From: Nocardioides humilatus
Lineage (GTDB): Bacteria > Actinomycetota > Actinomycetes > Propionibacteriales > Nocardioidaceae
Length of the DNA stretch: 64,000 bases
Reading direction: 5' to 3'
Assembly: GCF_008373755.1 (NCBI RefSeq)
Contig: NZ_VUJV01000001.1
Span: forward strand, 868,001-932,000
A program made the translations under genes and the position numbers. Of this stretch, positions 1 to 7,509 are shown in pieces. The notes below the pieces were generated by a model. That model was not told the origin of the DNA. It saw only the letters and a list, made by a program, of their open reading frames with translations, and searched no databases. The first letter of the stretch is position 1. Every line of letters begins with the position of its first letter.

Positions 1-368
1 GGATGCTCAACCCCGGTGGCCTGCTCTTCCTCCAGACGCCGCACAACACGGTCGCCGACCGGGCGTTCTACCGGACCAAGGTCGCCACGGGCGGCCGGGT
101 CGCCCGGATCTCCGACCGCCGTCTTGCGGGCCACCACCGCATCCTCCACACCAAGCAGAGCATCACCACGCTGCTGGAGCGGGCCGGCTTCGTCGACATC
201 AAGGTCGATGCCCACACCCGCTACCCGATGTCGTCGCGCGCCTACCTCGTCTCCCTGCGCGCGCCGTCCTGGACGATCCCGCCGACCGCCTGGGTCATGG
301 ACAAGGCCGTCGACAACAACGCCGTCCCGCGGATCACTCTCGACGTGCAAGCACGCAAACCGCGCTAG
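1..368 (+). CDS. class I SAM-dependent methyltransferase, C-terminal part (5' end outside window)
   Basis: The frame is open from the first base and ends at TAG 366-368, so only the last 122 or so residues are present. The visible start 'MLNPGGLLFLQTPH' matches the beta-4/beta-5 region of class I methyltransferases (a loop with LxPGG), followed by an 'LLERAGF' helix and strand typical of the end of the fold. The SAM-binding glycine loop would lie upstream of the window. It precedes an acyltransferase and an acyl-transfer cassette on the same strand, so the substrate may be a glycan or lipid intermediate; that is inference. Family certain to fold level only. Confidence 0.7.
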   Translation, partial: MLNPGGLLFLQTPHNTVADRAFYRTKVATGGRVARISDRRLAGHHRILHTKQSITTLLERAGFVDIKVDAHTRYPMSSRAYLVSLRAPSWTIPPTAWVMDKAVDNNAVPRITLDVQARKPR

Positions 369-380
369 TCGCGAGAAAGT

Positions 381-386
381 TAGAGT
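381..386 (+). promoter_or_regulatory. candidate -10 element (TAGAGT) of a leaderless transcript
   Basis: TAGAGT lies exactly 6 bp before the GTG at 393 and there is no Shine-Dalgarno sequence between them. The same xANNNT-N6-start arrangement recurs before other genes in this window, which favours a leaderless mRNA starting at the GTG. Confidence 0.45.
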
Positions 387-392
387 CCCCCC

Positions 393-1055
393 GTGCGCCA
401 GCGCCTGATGATGCTCGTCTTCCTGCTGCCTGCCAGCGGCCTCAAGATCAAGATCTTGAACCGCCTCGGGCACCGGATCCACCCGACCGCGCGCATCGGC
501 ATCTGCTGGGTGCAGAGCGTCGAGCGCTTCGACATCGCCGAGGGCGTGCAGATCGGCAACTTCAACGCCTTCCGCTACCTCAAGCTGGTCGAGATCGGCA
601 AGGGCTCGCGGATCGTGATGTTCAACTGGTTCCTCGGCGGCTCCGGCTTCGAGCCCGGCGCCGTGGACCACGGCATGTTGCGCACGTTCCGTATGGGCGA
701 GCACGCCCACGTCATCTCCATGCACTACATCGACTGCGGCGGCGGCGTGATCCTCGGTGACCACTCGTGGATCACCGGCATCCGCAGCACCGTCCTGACC
801 CACGCCTTCGACCCGGTCAACGGCGGCCTGATCCTCGAGACCGTGACGCTGGAGAAGGCGGCAGCGCTCGCGACCAACTGCACCGTGCTCCCCGGCGTCA
901 CCATCGGCGAGGGCGCCCTCCTCGCGGCGGGCTCGACGGCATGGACGCGGCAGCAGGTCGCGGCGGCCCACCTGCACGGAGGCGTGCCCGCACGTCGCCT
1001 CGCCCCGATCGAGATCGAGGCGTCCCTCTACGACCGGCACCGTTATCAGGGGTAA
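393..1055 (+). CDS. left-handed beta-helix (hexapeptide repeat) acyltransferase
   Basis: A 220-residue protein with irregular hexapeptide repeats. Clear turns are seen near residues 90-110, 123-145 (GDHSWITGIRSTVLTHAF, where His is a candidate catalytic residue) and 165-185 (NCTVLPGVTIGEGALLAAGS). These are typical of WbbJ/maltose-O-acetyltransferase-like enzymes that move an acetyl or other acyl group from CoA to a sugar hydroxyl or amine. The GTG at 393 was chosen because TAGAGT sits 6 bp upstream. It follows a methyltransferase gene and precedes an ACP cassette, consistent with decoration of a surface glycan, although the acceptor cannot be read from the sequence. Confidence 0.75.
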   Translation: MRQRLMMLVFLLPASGLKIKILNRLGHRIHPTARIGICWVQSVERFDIAEGVQIGNFNAFRYLKLVEIGKGSRIVMFNWFLGGSGFEPGAVDHGMLRTFRMGEHAHVISMHYIDCGGGVILGDHSWITGIRSTVLTHAFDPVNGGLILETVTLEKAAALATNCTVLPGVTIGEGALLAAGSTAWTRQQVAAAHLHGGVPARRLAPIEIEASLYDRHRYQG

Positions 1056-1119
1056 CGGCCCGACCGCACACGTTCAACTGGTAGTTTCCGGCCCGTCCCC
1101 CACGGAGGATTGACACACA

Positions 1120-1377
1120 ATGACTGACTTCCAAGGCTCGATCCTGTCGATCGTGACCACGCTGCTCGAGCGGTCCGACAAGGGTGACCTCACCGTCGCC
1201 CTCGACACCGCGATCCACGGCGACGGCCTCGGCCTCGACTCGCTCGAGACCGCGGAGCTCTCCGCGATGCTCGAGGACGAGTTCGGCACCGACCCGTTCG
1301 GCGCCGGCCTGATGCCGGAGACCGTGGGCGAGATCGTCGACTTCTACACCGAGGGCGAGGCGTCCGTCCCCGCATGA
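1120..1377 (+). CDS. acyl carrier protein
   Basis: 85 residues, the usual ACP size. The phosphopantetheine site is GLGLDSLETAEL, with the modified Ser in the DSLE motif near residue 33, followed by an acidic helix II (LEDEFG). A GGAGG ribosome site lies upstream (1103-1107). The stop overlaps the start of the next gene (ATGA at 1374-1377), so the ACP is translationally coupled to the reductase and is probably a dedicated carrier for this cassette rather than the housekeeping AcpP. The acyl group carried is unknown. Confidence 0.9.
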   Translation: MTDFQGSILSIVTTLLERSDKGDLTVALDTAIHGDGLGLDSLETAELSAMLEDEFGTDPFGAGLMPETVGEIVDFYTEGEASVPA

Positions 1378-2114
1378 GCACCCAGCCACGCACTGTCGTC
1401 ATCACCGGCGGCAGCAAGGGGCTCGGCGCGGGCATCGTGCAGTCGTTCCTCGACTCCGGTGACCGGGTCGCGACCTGCTCCCGCTCCGCCACCCCGCTCA
1501 CCAAGGAGTGGGAGAGCGACCCCGCGCTCGCCGACCGCTTCCTCTTCATCGAGGCCGACATCAGCGACCGCGAGCAGTCGACCGCGTTCGTCAAGGCCGT
1601 CATCGACCGCTGGGGGGCGGTCGACGTACTCGTCAACAACGCCGGCGTCGCTCGCGACGGCATCCTGGCGCTCTTCTCCGACGAGGACTCCGACACGGTC
1701 ATCGACCTCAACTTGAAGGCGACGATCCACCTCACCCGCCAGGTGGTCCGCAGCATGCTCACCAAGCGGAGCGGCCGGATCGTCAACATCTCCTCGATCA
1801 CCGGACTCACGGGCTACCGCGGCCTGACCGTCTACGGCGCCACGAAGGCCGCCCTCGACGGATTCACCCGCGGGCTCGCCCGCGAGGTCGGCTCGCGCAA
1901 GATCACCGTCAACAGCATCGCCTCGGGCTACCTGAAGACGGAGATGAGCCACGGTCTCGACGGCGGCCAGCTCGACCAGATCGTCCGCCGCACCCCGGCC
2001 GGCCGGCTCGGTGAGCCCGACGACATCGCGCGTGCCGTGCAGTTCCTCGTCGATGACCGCAACGACTGGCTCACCGGCCAGGTGCTGGTCATCGACGGTG
2101 GCCTGACCTGCTGA
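1374..2114 (+). CDS. 3-oxoacyl-[ACP] reductase-like short-chain dehydrogenase
   Basis: 246 residues, the usual FabG length. It has the NADPH-binding TGGSKGLG motif (residues 11-18), the NNAG motif, a conserved Ser in NISSITG and the catalytic YGATK (Tyr about 154, Lys about 158). FabG-type SDRs reduce a 3-keto group on an ACP-bound acyl chain. Direct coupling to the preceding ACP gene supports action on that carrier, for example giving a 3-hydroxyacyl-ACP. No ketosynthase is visible, so the beta-ketoacyl substrate would come from elsewhere. Confidence 0.88.
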   Translation: MSTQPRTVVITGGSKGLGAGIVQSFLDSGDRVATCSRSATPLTKEWESDPALADRFLFIEADISDREQSTAFVKAVIDRWGAVDVLVNNAGVARDGILALFSDEDSDTVIDLNLKATIHLTRQVVRSMLTKRSGRIVNISSITGLTGYRGLTVYGATKAALDGFTRGLAREVGSRKITVNSIASGYLKTEMSHGLDGGQLDQIVRRTPAGRLGEPDDIARAVQFLVDDRNDWLTGQVLVIDGGLTC

Positions 2115-2121
2115 CCCTCCG

Positions 2122-3411
2122 GTGACCATCACCCGCCCGCTCGACCCGACCGAGGTCTACTACGAGGTCGTCGACCGGATGTGGCCGATGAACGCCTTGG
2201 GTGTCATCGAGCTCACCGGTGACCACTCCCCTGCCGAGGTCACCGAAGCGTGGGCGGCGGTCACCGCGGCGGTGCCGATCGTCGGCGCACGGGTAGTGCG
2301 GACCTCGCCGCGCGAGGCGCACTTCGACTTCTCCTCCCCCGTGGTCGGCGAGGTCGAGGTCCACGACGACCTCTTGTCGATGCTTGCGACGGTCAGCGAC
2401 ACCCACGTGTCGCTCGACGGTCCGCTCGTGCGGTGCGCGATGGCACCCGGGTCGTCCGGGGGCACCGGCTTCGCACTGACCGCGCACCACTCGGCGCTCG
2501 ACGGCCGGCCGATGGTCCAGCTGCTCTTCCTGCTGGCGCGGGCGCTGGAGGGCGACGACGTCACCGGGCACCCGTTGGGGGCGCCCACCCAAGGACTCGG
2601 CTCCTTCACGCTGCCCGAGCGCGACTGGACCGGCCGACGGATGGAGATGCTTGCCGTCGCGCGAGAGATCCGCGACGAGGAGGGCTTCGTCGGCAACGGC
2701 GAGACACCCGCCTGGTACGACCGCTCGCTCGACGGTGACCGCGACCTGGCCTACCGGCTCTTCGACCTGACGCCGGAGGAGGGCCTCGCGCTCATCCGCT
2801 GGTCGAAGTCGCAGGGCGCCACGGTGCACGGGGCGCTCACCGTCGCCGTCCTCAAGACGATGGGCGCGTTGACGCCGGGGGCCGGCCGGCTGCCGCTCTC
2901 GACCACCGTCGACCTTCGGGTGCGCGCCGCTGCCGCGGCCGTCGACGTCGTCGGGCAGTCGGCCGCTGTCGTCTCTGCCTCGTTCGACGTCACCGAGGAC
3001 CCCGGCCTGCTCGCCCGGCACGTGTCGGAGGACATCCGGCGACGCGTCGACCGGTGCGAGCCCGAGCTCTTCTTCGCGCTCTCCGGCGTCGACAAGCTGC
3101 CCGTCGGCGAGGCGACCGACAAGGTCGTGCGCCGCTGGATGGAGAGCGCGACGCCAGCGCCCAACCTGAGCAACCTGGGCGTCGTGACCGGCGATGCCCC
3201 GGCCTCGGTCCGCCGGGTGTGCGTCGGCCTCGCCCCCACGCCCAACCAGGTGTTCTTCATCGCGACGACGACCTTCCGCGGCAAGGTCACCTTCATCCTC
3301 AGCTTCGATCGCAACCGGGTCTCGATCGACCCCGACGTCTTCACCGACACCCTCCGCGGCGAGCTCGCCGCGCTCATCGAGGAGGCTCCCCCAGCCGTGG
3401 ACCAGCAGTGA
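2122..3411 (+). CDS. condensation-domain/WES-type acyltransferase
   Basis: 429 residues with the HHxxxDG catalytic motif of the CoA-dependent acyltransferase superfamily (HHSALDG, residues 122-128; the second His is the base). Members include NRPS condensation domains, PapA enzymes and wax-ester synthases; this one stands alone. The C-terminal half contains the strand pattern (VFFIATTTFRGKVTFILSFDR) expected after the active-site tunnel. The GTG start is 7 bp after the reductase stop, and its own stop overlaps the GTG of the next gene. It probably transfers the acyl chain from the ACP to an amine or alcohol. The acceptor is unknown. Confidence 0.75.
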   Translation: MTITRPLDPTEVYYEVVDRMWPMNALGVIELTGDHSPAEVTEAWAAVTAAVPIVGARVVRTSPREAHFDFSSPVVGEVEVHDDLLSMLATVSDTHVSLDGPLVRCAMAPGSSGGTGFALTAHHSALDGRPMVQLLFLLARALEGDDVTGHPLGAPTQGLGSFTLPERDWTGRRMEMLAVAREIRDEEGFVGNGETPAWYDRSLDGDRDLAYRLFDLTPEEGLALIRWSKSQGATVHGALTVAVLKTMGALTPGAGRLPLSTTVDLRVRAAAAAVDVVGQSAAVVSASFDVTEDPGLLARHVSEDIRRRVDRCEPELFFALSGVDKLPVGEATDKVVRRWMESATPAPNLSNLGVVTGDAPASVRRVCVGLAPTPNQVFFIATTTFRGKVTFILSFDRNRVSIDPDVFTDTLRGELAALIEEAPPAVDQQ

Positions 3412-4760
3412 TCGAGCTCCTGCGCCGAGGCGCCGAGCGCCAACCCGACGCCCTCGCGATGATCGCCGAGGGCGGCGAGTGGAGCTATGCGCGGCTCACG
3501 GCCGAGGCCGAGTCGCTGGCCCACGGCCTGCGGGCCGCCGGCATCGAGCGGTTCGCCGTCGTCTCCAACGACATCCCGCTCGTCGTGGCGCTGCTCGCGG
3601 CCTCGTCGCTGATCGGCGCCGAAGCGTGCACCTACGCACCCGACATCTCCGTGGAGGAGATGGACCGGCAGGCCACGTCGTTCTCCCACCCGGTGGTGGT
3701 CTCGGACCGCGACGACCTCGCCGGCACCTCGTCCGTGATCGTCCGGCCCGAGAGCCTCCGCGGCGACGGGCCCGCCTTCGGCTCGCTCCCGGAACGGCGC
3801 CCCCTCCTCGTCCTCACCACCGGCAGCACCGGCACGCCCAAGGGCGTCCGGCACGACTGGTCGCGGCAGGTGTCGCGGATGTCGGCTGCGCGCGACGGGT
3901 CGGGGCAGGTGTGGTTGCTGGCTTACGGCCCCCAGCAGTTCGCCGGCCTCCAGGTCCTGATCCACACGCTCGGCACGGGCGCGACCCTCGTCGCCCCGTC
4001 CGTACGACGACCGCAAGCCGTCCTCGAGCTGATCCACGAGCACGCGGTCAGCCACATCAGCGCGACGCCGACCTTCTGGCGTTTCATGCTCGCCGAGTTC
4101 CGGGCGGACCCGCGCCCGGTGCCGCCGTTCACCCAGATCACGCTCGGCGGCGAGGCCGCTCCCGGCGCGCTCCTCGAGGAGCTCCGCGAGACCTGGCCTG
4201 ATGCCCGGATCTCCCACATCTACGCCGGCTCGGAGTTCGGCTCGACCGGCTCGGTCCGCGATGGAGACGACGGACTCCCCGTCTCGCTGCTCGAGGGCAC
4301 CAACGACGCCGACGTCAGCCTCAAGATCGTCGATGGCCAGCTCTACGTCCGATCGGGCGCGAGCATGCTCGGCTACCACGGCGAGGAGGACAGGCCGGCC
4401 GACGAGTGGTGGGCGACCGGCGACATGGTCGAGATCGTCGGGGACCGCATCGAGTTCCGTGGCCGCCAGAGCGATGTCATCAACGTCGGCGGCGTGAAGG
4501 TGCACCCGCTTCCCGTCGAGGACCGCGTGACGACCGTCGCCGGCGTGCAGGCGGCTCGGGTCTACGGGCGGGCCAACGCGCTCGTCGGCGCCGTGGTCGC
4601 CGTCGACGTGGTGCTCGCACCCGGGGCCGACGACAAGGCGGTCAAGGCCGCCATCCGCGAGGCCTGCGCCGACCTGCCCCGCCCCTGGCAGCCCAAGAGC
4701 ATCGTGGTCGTCGAGGAGCTCGTGATGAAGGAGAACAAGGTCATCCGAGGCGGTGCATGA
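3408..4760 (+). CDS. AMP-dependent acyl-CoA/acyl-ACP synthetase (adenylate-forming ligase)
   Basis: 450 residues, somewhat short for the family because the C-terminal subdomain is compact. The ATP-binding A3 loop is LTTGSTGTPKG (about residues 136-147). Later motifs are YAGSEFGSTG, WWATGDMVEI and FRGRQSDVINVGGVKV (hinge), ending in MKENKVIR, which supplies the terminal lysine region. The GTG at 3408 overlaps the TGA of the preceding gene (GTGA), so the longer upstream frame is rejected. It probably activates a carboxylic acid and loads the dedicated ACP. The last 20 bp overlap the convergent PfpI gene. Confidence 0.8.
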   Translation: MIELLRRGAERQPDALAMIAEGGEWSYARLTAEAESLAHGLRAAGIERFAVVSNDIPLVVALLAASSLIGAEACTYAPDISVEEMDRQATSFSHPVVVSDRDDLAGTSSVIVRPESLRGDGPAFGSLPERRPLLVLTTGSTGTPKGVRHDWSRQVSRMSAARDGSGQVWLLAYGPQQFAGLQVLIHTLGTGATLVAPSVRRPQAVLELIHEHAVSHISATPTFWRFMLAEFRADPRPVPPFTQITLGGEAAPGALLEELRETWPDARISHIYAGSEFGSTGSVRDGDDGLPVSLLEGTNDADVSLKIVDGQLYVRSGASMLGYHGEEDRPADEWWATGDMVEIVGDRIEFRGRQSDVINVGGVKVHPLPVEDRVTTVAGVQAARVYGRANALVGAVVAVDVVLAPGADDKAVKAAIREACADLPRPWQPKSIVVVEELVMKENKVIRGGA

Positions 4761-5475
4761 ACCGCTCGGCGAAGAGGTAGGCGTCGCCCGGCCAGCGCGC
4801 CGACACGTAGTTGCCGTCCTCGACGACGAACGCGGGTCCGTGGTCGGTGCGGGTGCCGCGCTTGGTCTCCCGCGGGCCGCGCTCGAACTGGTCCGCGCTG
4901 GCGAGGTGGGCGATCACCTCGTCCTCGACGTACATCGGGTAGGTCCGGTAGTAGCGGCCGAGCTTCCAAGCGGTGAGCAGGTAGCCGCCGCGCTCCATGT
5001 ACTTCGGCAGGCAGGTCGTGCGGCGGTCAGCGAGGACGCTGACGCCGTCGGCATCCTTGCTGCGGGCCAGGAGGAGCACCCCGTGGCAGATCGCACCCAC
5101 CGGCTTGCCGGTCGCCCAGAACCGCGCCACCGAGGCCTGCAGCTGCGCTGATCCGAGGTATTGGCGCATCCCCGGCGCGTGGCCGCCGGCCAGCAGCAGC
5201 CCGTCGAAGACCGTCACGTCGAGGTCGAGCCAGGACAGCGGGTGCAGGAACGCGTCGGTGGTGATCATGTCGTCGTAGAACTCGATCGGTTCCGGGTAGG
5301 CGCCCAGCTTGCCGAAGAGCACCCCGTCGAGCAGACGCTCGTCGCAGCGCGGCGCCGCGCCACCGTGTTCGGTCGCGAAGACCACCTCGTGTCCCGCATC
5401 GGTCAGCATCCGCCACGGGACCGCGACCTCGGTGGTGTCGAAGTCGGTGTCGGGGAGCGGGACCAGGACCCTCAT
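4741..5475 (-). CDS. DJ-1/PfpI (type 1 glutamine amidotransferase-like) protein
   Basis: 244 residues. The fold is shown by the N-terminal MRVLVPLPD strand, the LLLAGGHAPGMRQYL loop and the nucleophile elbow GAICHGVLLLA (Cys near residue 130). This family includes glyoxalase III/Hsp31-like hydratases, deglycases and stress proteins. The ATG at 5475 was preferred over an upstream in-frame codon because the homologous core begins there directly. The 3' end overlaps the convergent ligase gene. The exact reaction cannot be assigned. Confidence 0.8.
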   Translation of the reverse strand: MRVLVPLPDTDFDTTEVAVPWRMLTDAGHEVVFATEHGGAAPRCDERLLDGVLFGKLGAYPEPIEFYDDMITTDAFLHPLSWLDLDVTVFDGLLLAGGHAPGMRQYLGSAQLQASVARFWATGKPVGAICHGVLLLARSKDADGVSVLADRRTTCLPKYMERGGYLLTAWKLGRYYRTYPMYVEDEVIAHLASADQFERGPRETKRGTRTDHGPAFVVEDGNYVSARWPGDAYLFAERFMHRLG

Positions 5476-5543
5476 GGGGGCATCGTTGCAGAACCGTCGA
5501 GGCCGCCCGGGAACTCCTCGGCCCGCTCCGGCGTCCAACCCGC

Positions 5544-5948
5544 ATGCGGGGAGCAGCGCTGTGGTGCGCCGTCATCGTCACCTCACTGTCGGCGGGGTGC
5601 GCTGAGGACGCGACACCGCGCCAGGCGGAGGAGGACTCCGGGGTCACCGGCCAGGTTCTCCTCGGACCTCAGTGCCCGGTGGAGGTCGCCGGTCAGCCGT
5701 GCGACGACGTGGCGGCCGGAGCGGTCGAGGTGACGATCGGCGAGCAGCCGCCCGGCGAGGCCTACGGCATCGGCACGCCCGTCGCGCACGCGACGACCGA
5801 CGAGGACGGGCGATTCCGCGTTGCGGTTCCGCCCGGGGACTACATCGTGACCGCAGCGGCCGGCTTGTCCTGCGAGTTCATGGACGTCCACGTCGAGGAC
5901 GGCGCCTTCGCGCGGGTCGACGTGCCGTGCGACACCGGCATCCGCTGA
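5544..5948 (+). CDS. small lipoprotein with carboxypeptidase-regulatory-like (transthyretin-type) domain
   Basis: 134 residues. The N-terminus is a short lipoprotein signal with lipobox LSAGC (Cys19 acylated after cleavage). The remainder forms one beta-sandwich unit: VTGQVLLGPQCPV, then TTDEDGRFRVAVPPGDYIVTA, the repeat typical of CarboxypepD_reg-like domains. It also carries two Cys pairs that may form disulfides outside the membrane. It is transcribed divergently from the PfpI gene. Such proteins are cell-surface accessory lipoproteins without known enzymatic activity. Confidence 0.7.
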   Translation: MRGAALWCAVIVTSLSAGCAEDATPRQAEEDSGVTGQVLLGPQCPVEVAGQPCDDVAAGAVEVTIGEQPPGEAYGIGTPVAHATTDEDGRFRVAVPPGDYIVTAAAGLSCEFMDVHVEDGAFARVDVPCDTGIR

Positions 5949-6071
5949 CGGCGGCGCTGTCGGAAATGCGTTAGCCCTCGAGGGCGGTCCGGCCTCACCA
6001 TGGTCGGCTGTGCCCCGACATCCGTCGGAGGTGCGTCCTACTGTCTGCCGACTCGAAAGGTGGTGACGAAG

Positions 6072-7367
6072 ATGAACGACTTCCCGATGACCGAGCTGGT
6101 CCTGGAGGCTCCGACGCATGCCCTCCGGCTGCTCGCGGAGACGATCAACCGCGAGTTCGAGCGGCGTGACCCCTCGACGCCGAGCCCTTACGAGTGGGCA
6201 GCCGAGCGCCTCGGCATCGACACCACCGAGCTCGTCGTCCTCGACGAGGGTCTGCAGCCGGCGGTCGCCCACTCGGTCGGACGGTGGCTGTTCGACGCGC
6301 AGGCACGGCACGGAGCCGAGCTCGTCGGCGCCTACCCGTCCCGGCCCGCCAAGAGCGAGGTCGTGGCCGGCGCAGCCAGCGACTGCCGCGCGTTCAACTC
6401 GGCGATGGTCGTGCTCCCGGCAGGTGCACTGTGCGCGGCGCAGGTCGTCGTGCGGATCACGACCGAGCACTACGGCATCAGCCTCGAGCTGATGGGACGC
6501 ACCAGCGACGCCGACCTGCTGGCCGACGCCTTCGTCGCGTTCCTCCAGGCTCGGCGGTCGGCTGACTCGCCCTACCGGCTCGGTGCCTACCGGATCACCA
6601 CCAACAACCGCGGCCTGGCGCTGGCGCGCTGGGCTCCTCCGGCGGCCTCCCGTGCGCTGCTCAAACTCGACGACAGCGTGTGGCACACGGTCGACCGCAG
6701 CGTCCACCGCGTGCTGGAGCTCGCCGACGACCTCAAGGCGCGCGGACTCGGCACGAGCACCGGACTGCTGCTGGTCGGTCCCCCGGGCACGGGCAAGACC
6801 CAGCTCGGCACGGTGGTGGCCAACGAGCTGCTCGGCCGCACCACGGTGCTGGTCCCCGGCACCTACGTGACGGAGCACTACCTGACCGAGCTGTTCGACC
6901 TGGCGGCTGACCTGTCGCCCTGCCTGATCTTGATGGACGACCTCGACCTGATCGCGGGTGAGCGCGGCCAGACCAACCCGCACCGGCTGCGGGAGTTCCT
7001 CAACGTGATGGACGGCGGTCTGGCCGACCGCAGCGGCGTCGTGGTCATCGCGTCGACCAACGACCACCGCAAGATCGACAAGGCGGCGCGGCGGTCGTCG
7101 CGGTTCGACACCGTCATCAAGATGGAGCCGCCCGGCGTCGAGGGCCGGCTGGCGATCCTGGAGCGCTACCTGGCGTGGTGCTCCGTCGCTCTCGACCTGC
7201 CGGCCGTCGCTCGTGCGACGGACGGCGCGACGGGAGCGGACCTGAAGGAGCTGGTCCGGGCCACGGTGCTCGAGACCAACGACGCGGTCACGACCCAGGC
7301 CCTCCTCACGCAGGCGGGCACGGGGCCCTGGCTCGCGCCCAAGCCGGCCGCGGGTCAGTACCTCTAG
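6072..7367 (+). CDS. AAA-family ATPase
   Basis: 431 residues. A single AAA module occupies the C-terminal half: Walker A GPPGTGKT (residues 236-243), Walker B CLILMDDLDLI, sensor-1 region VVIASTND and an Arg-finger segment RRSSRFD, with a small helical lid at the end. The N-terminal 215 residues are not recognised and probably recognise the substrate. The ATG at 6072 has AAGGTGG 8 bp upstream; longer in-frame starts lack a ribosome site. It is close to classic AAA proteins (BCS1/FtsH-like ATPase) but has no protease or membrane anchor. A long hairpin follows the stop. Confidence 0.8.
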   Translation: MNDFPMTELVLEAPTHALRLLAETINREFERRDPSTPSPYEWAAERLGIDTTELVVLDEGLQPAVAHSVGRWLFDAQARHGAELVGAYPSRPAKSEVVAGAASDCRAFNSAMVVLPAGALCAAQVVVRITTEHYGISLELMGRTSDADLLADAFVAFLQARRSADSPYRLGAYRITTNNRGLALARWAPPAASRALLKLDDSVWHTVDRSVHRVLELADDLKARGLGTSTGLLLVGPPGTGKTQLGTVVANELLGRTTVLVPGTYVTEHYLTELFDLAADLSPCLILMDDLDLIAGERGQTNPHRLREFLNVMDGGLADRSGVVVIASTNDHRKIDKAARRSSRFDTVIKMEPPGVEGRLAILERYLAWCSVALDLPAVARATDGATGADLKELVRATVLETNDAVTTQALLTQAGTGPWLAPKPAAGQYL

Positions 7368-7371
7368 GACA

Positions 7372-7417
7372 GTCGGTGGGCTGAGAGTGACCTCCCGGTC
7401 ACGCTCAGCCCACCGAC
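7372..7417 (+). terminator. long hairpin after the AAA ATPase gene
   Basis: GTCGGTGGGCTGAG (7372-7385) pairs perfectly with CTCAGCCCACCGAC (7404-7417), and an inner GTGACC/GGTCAC stem with a TCCC loop completes it. It starts a few bases after the stop. There is no long T tract, so it may be a weak terminator or an mRNA 3' end stabiliser. Confidence 0.6.
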
Positions 7418-7509
7418 TCGCGCACCCACGTTTCGTCCGGGTGACCAATGGACGGCACCCCGGAGGGGGAGGACCGTTGGCTTTACCTTCGAAAGATGCG
7501 GGGTGAGCG

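Noticed and set aside
4751-5733. Plus-strand frames opposite the PfpI gene
   Set aside because: Arg/Val-rich shadows of a conserved minus-strand gene.
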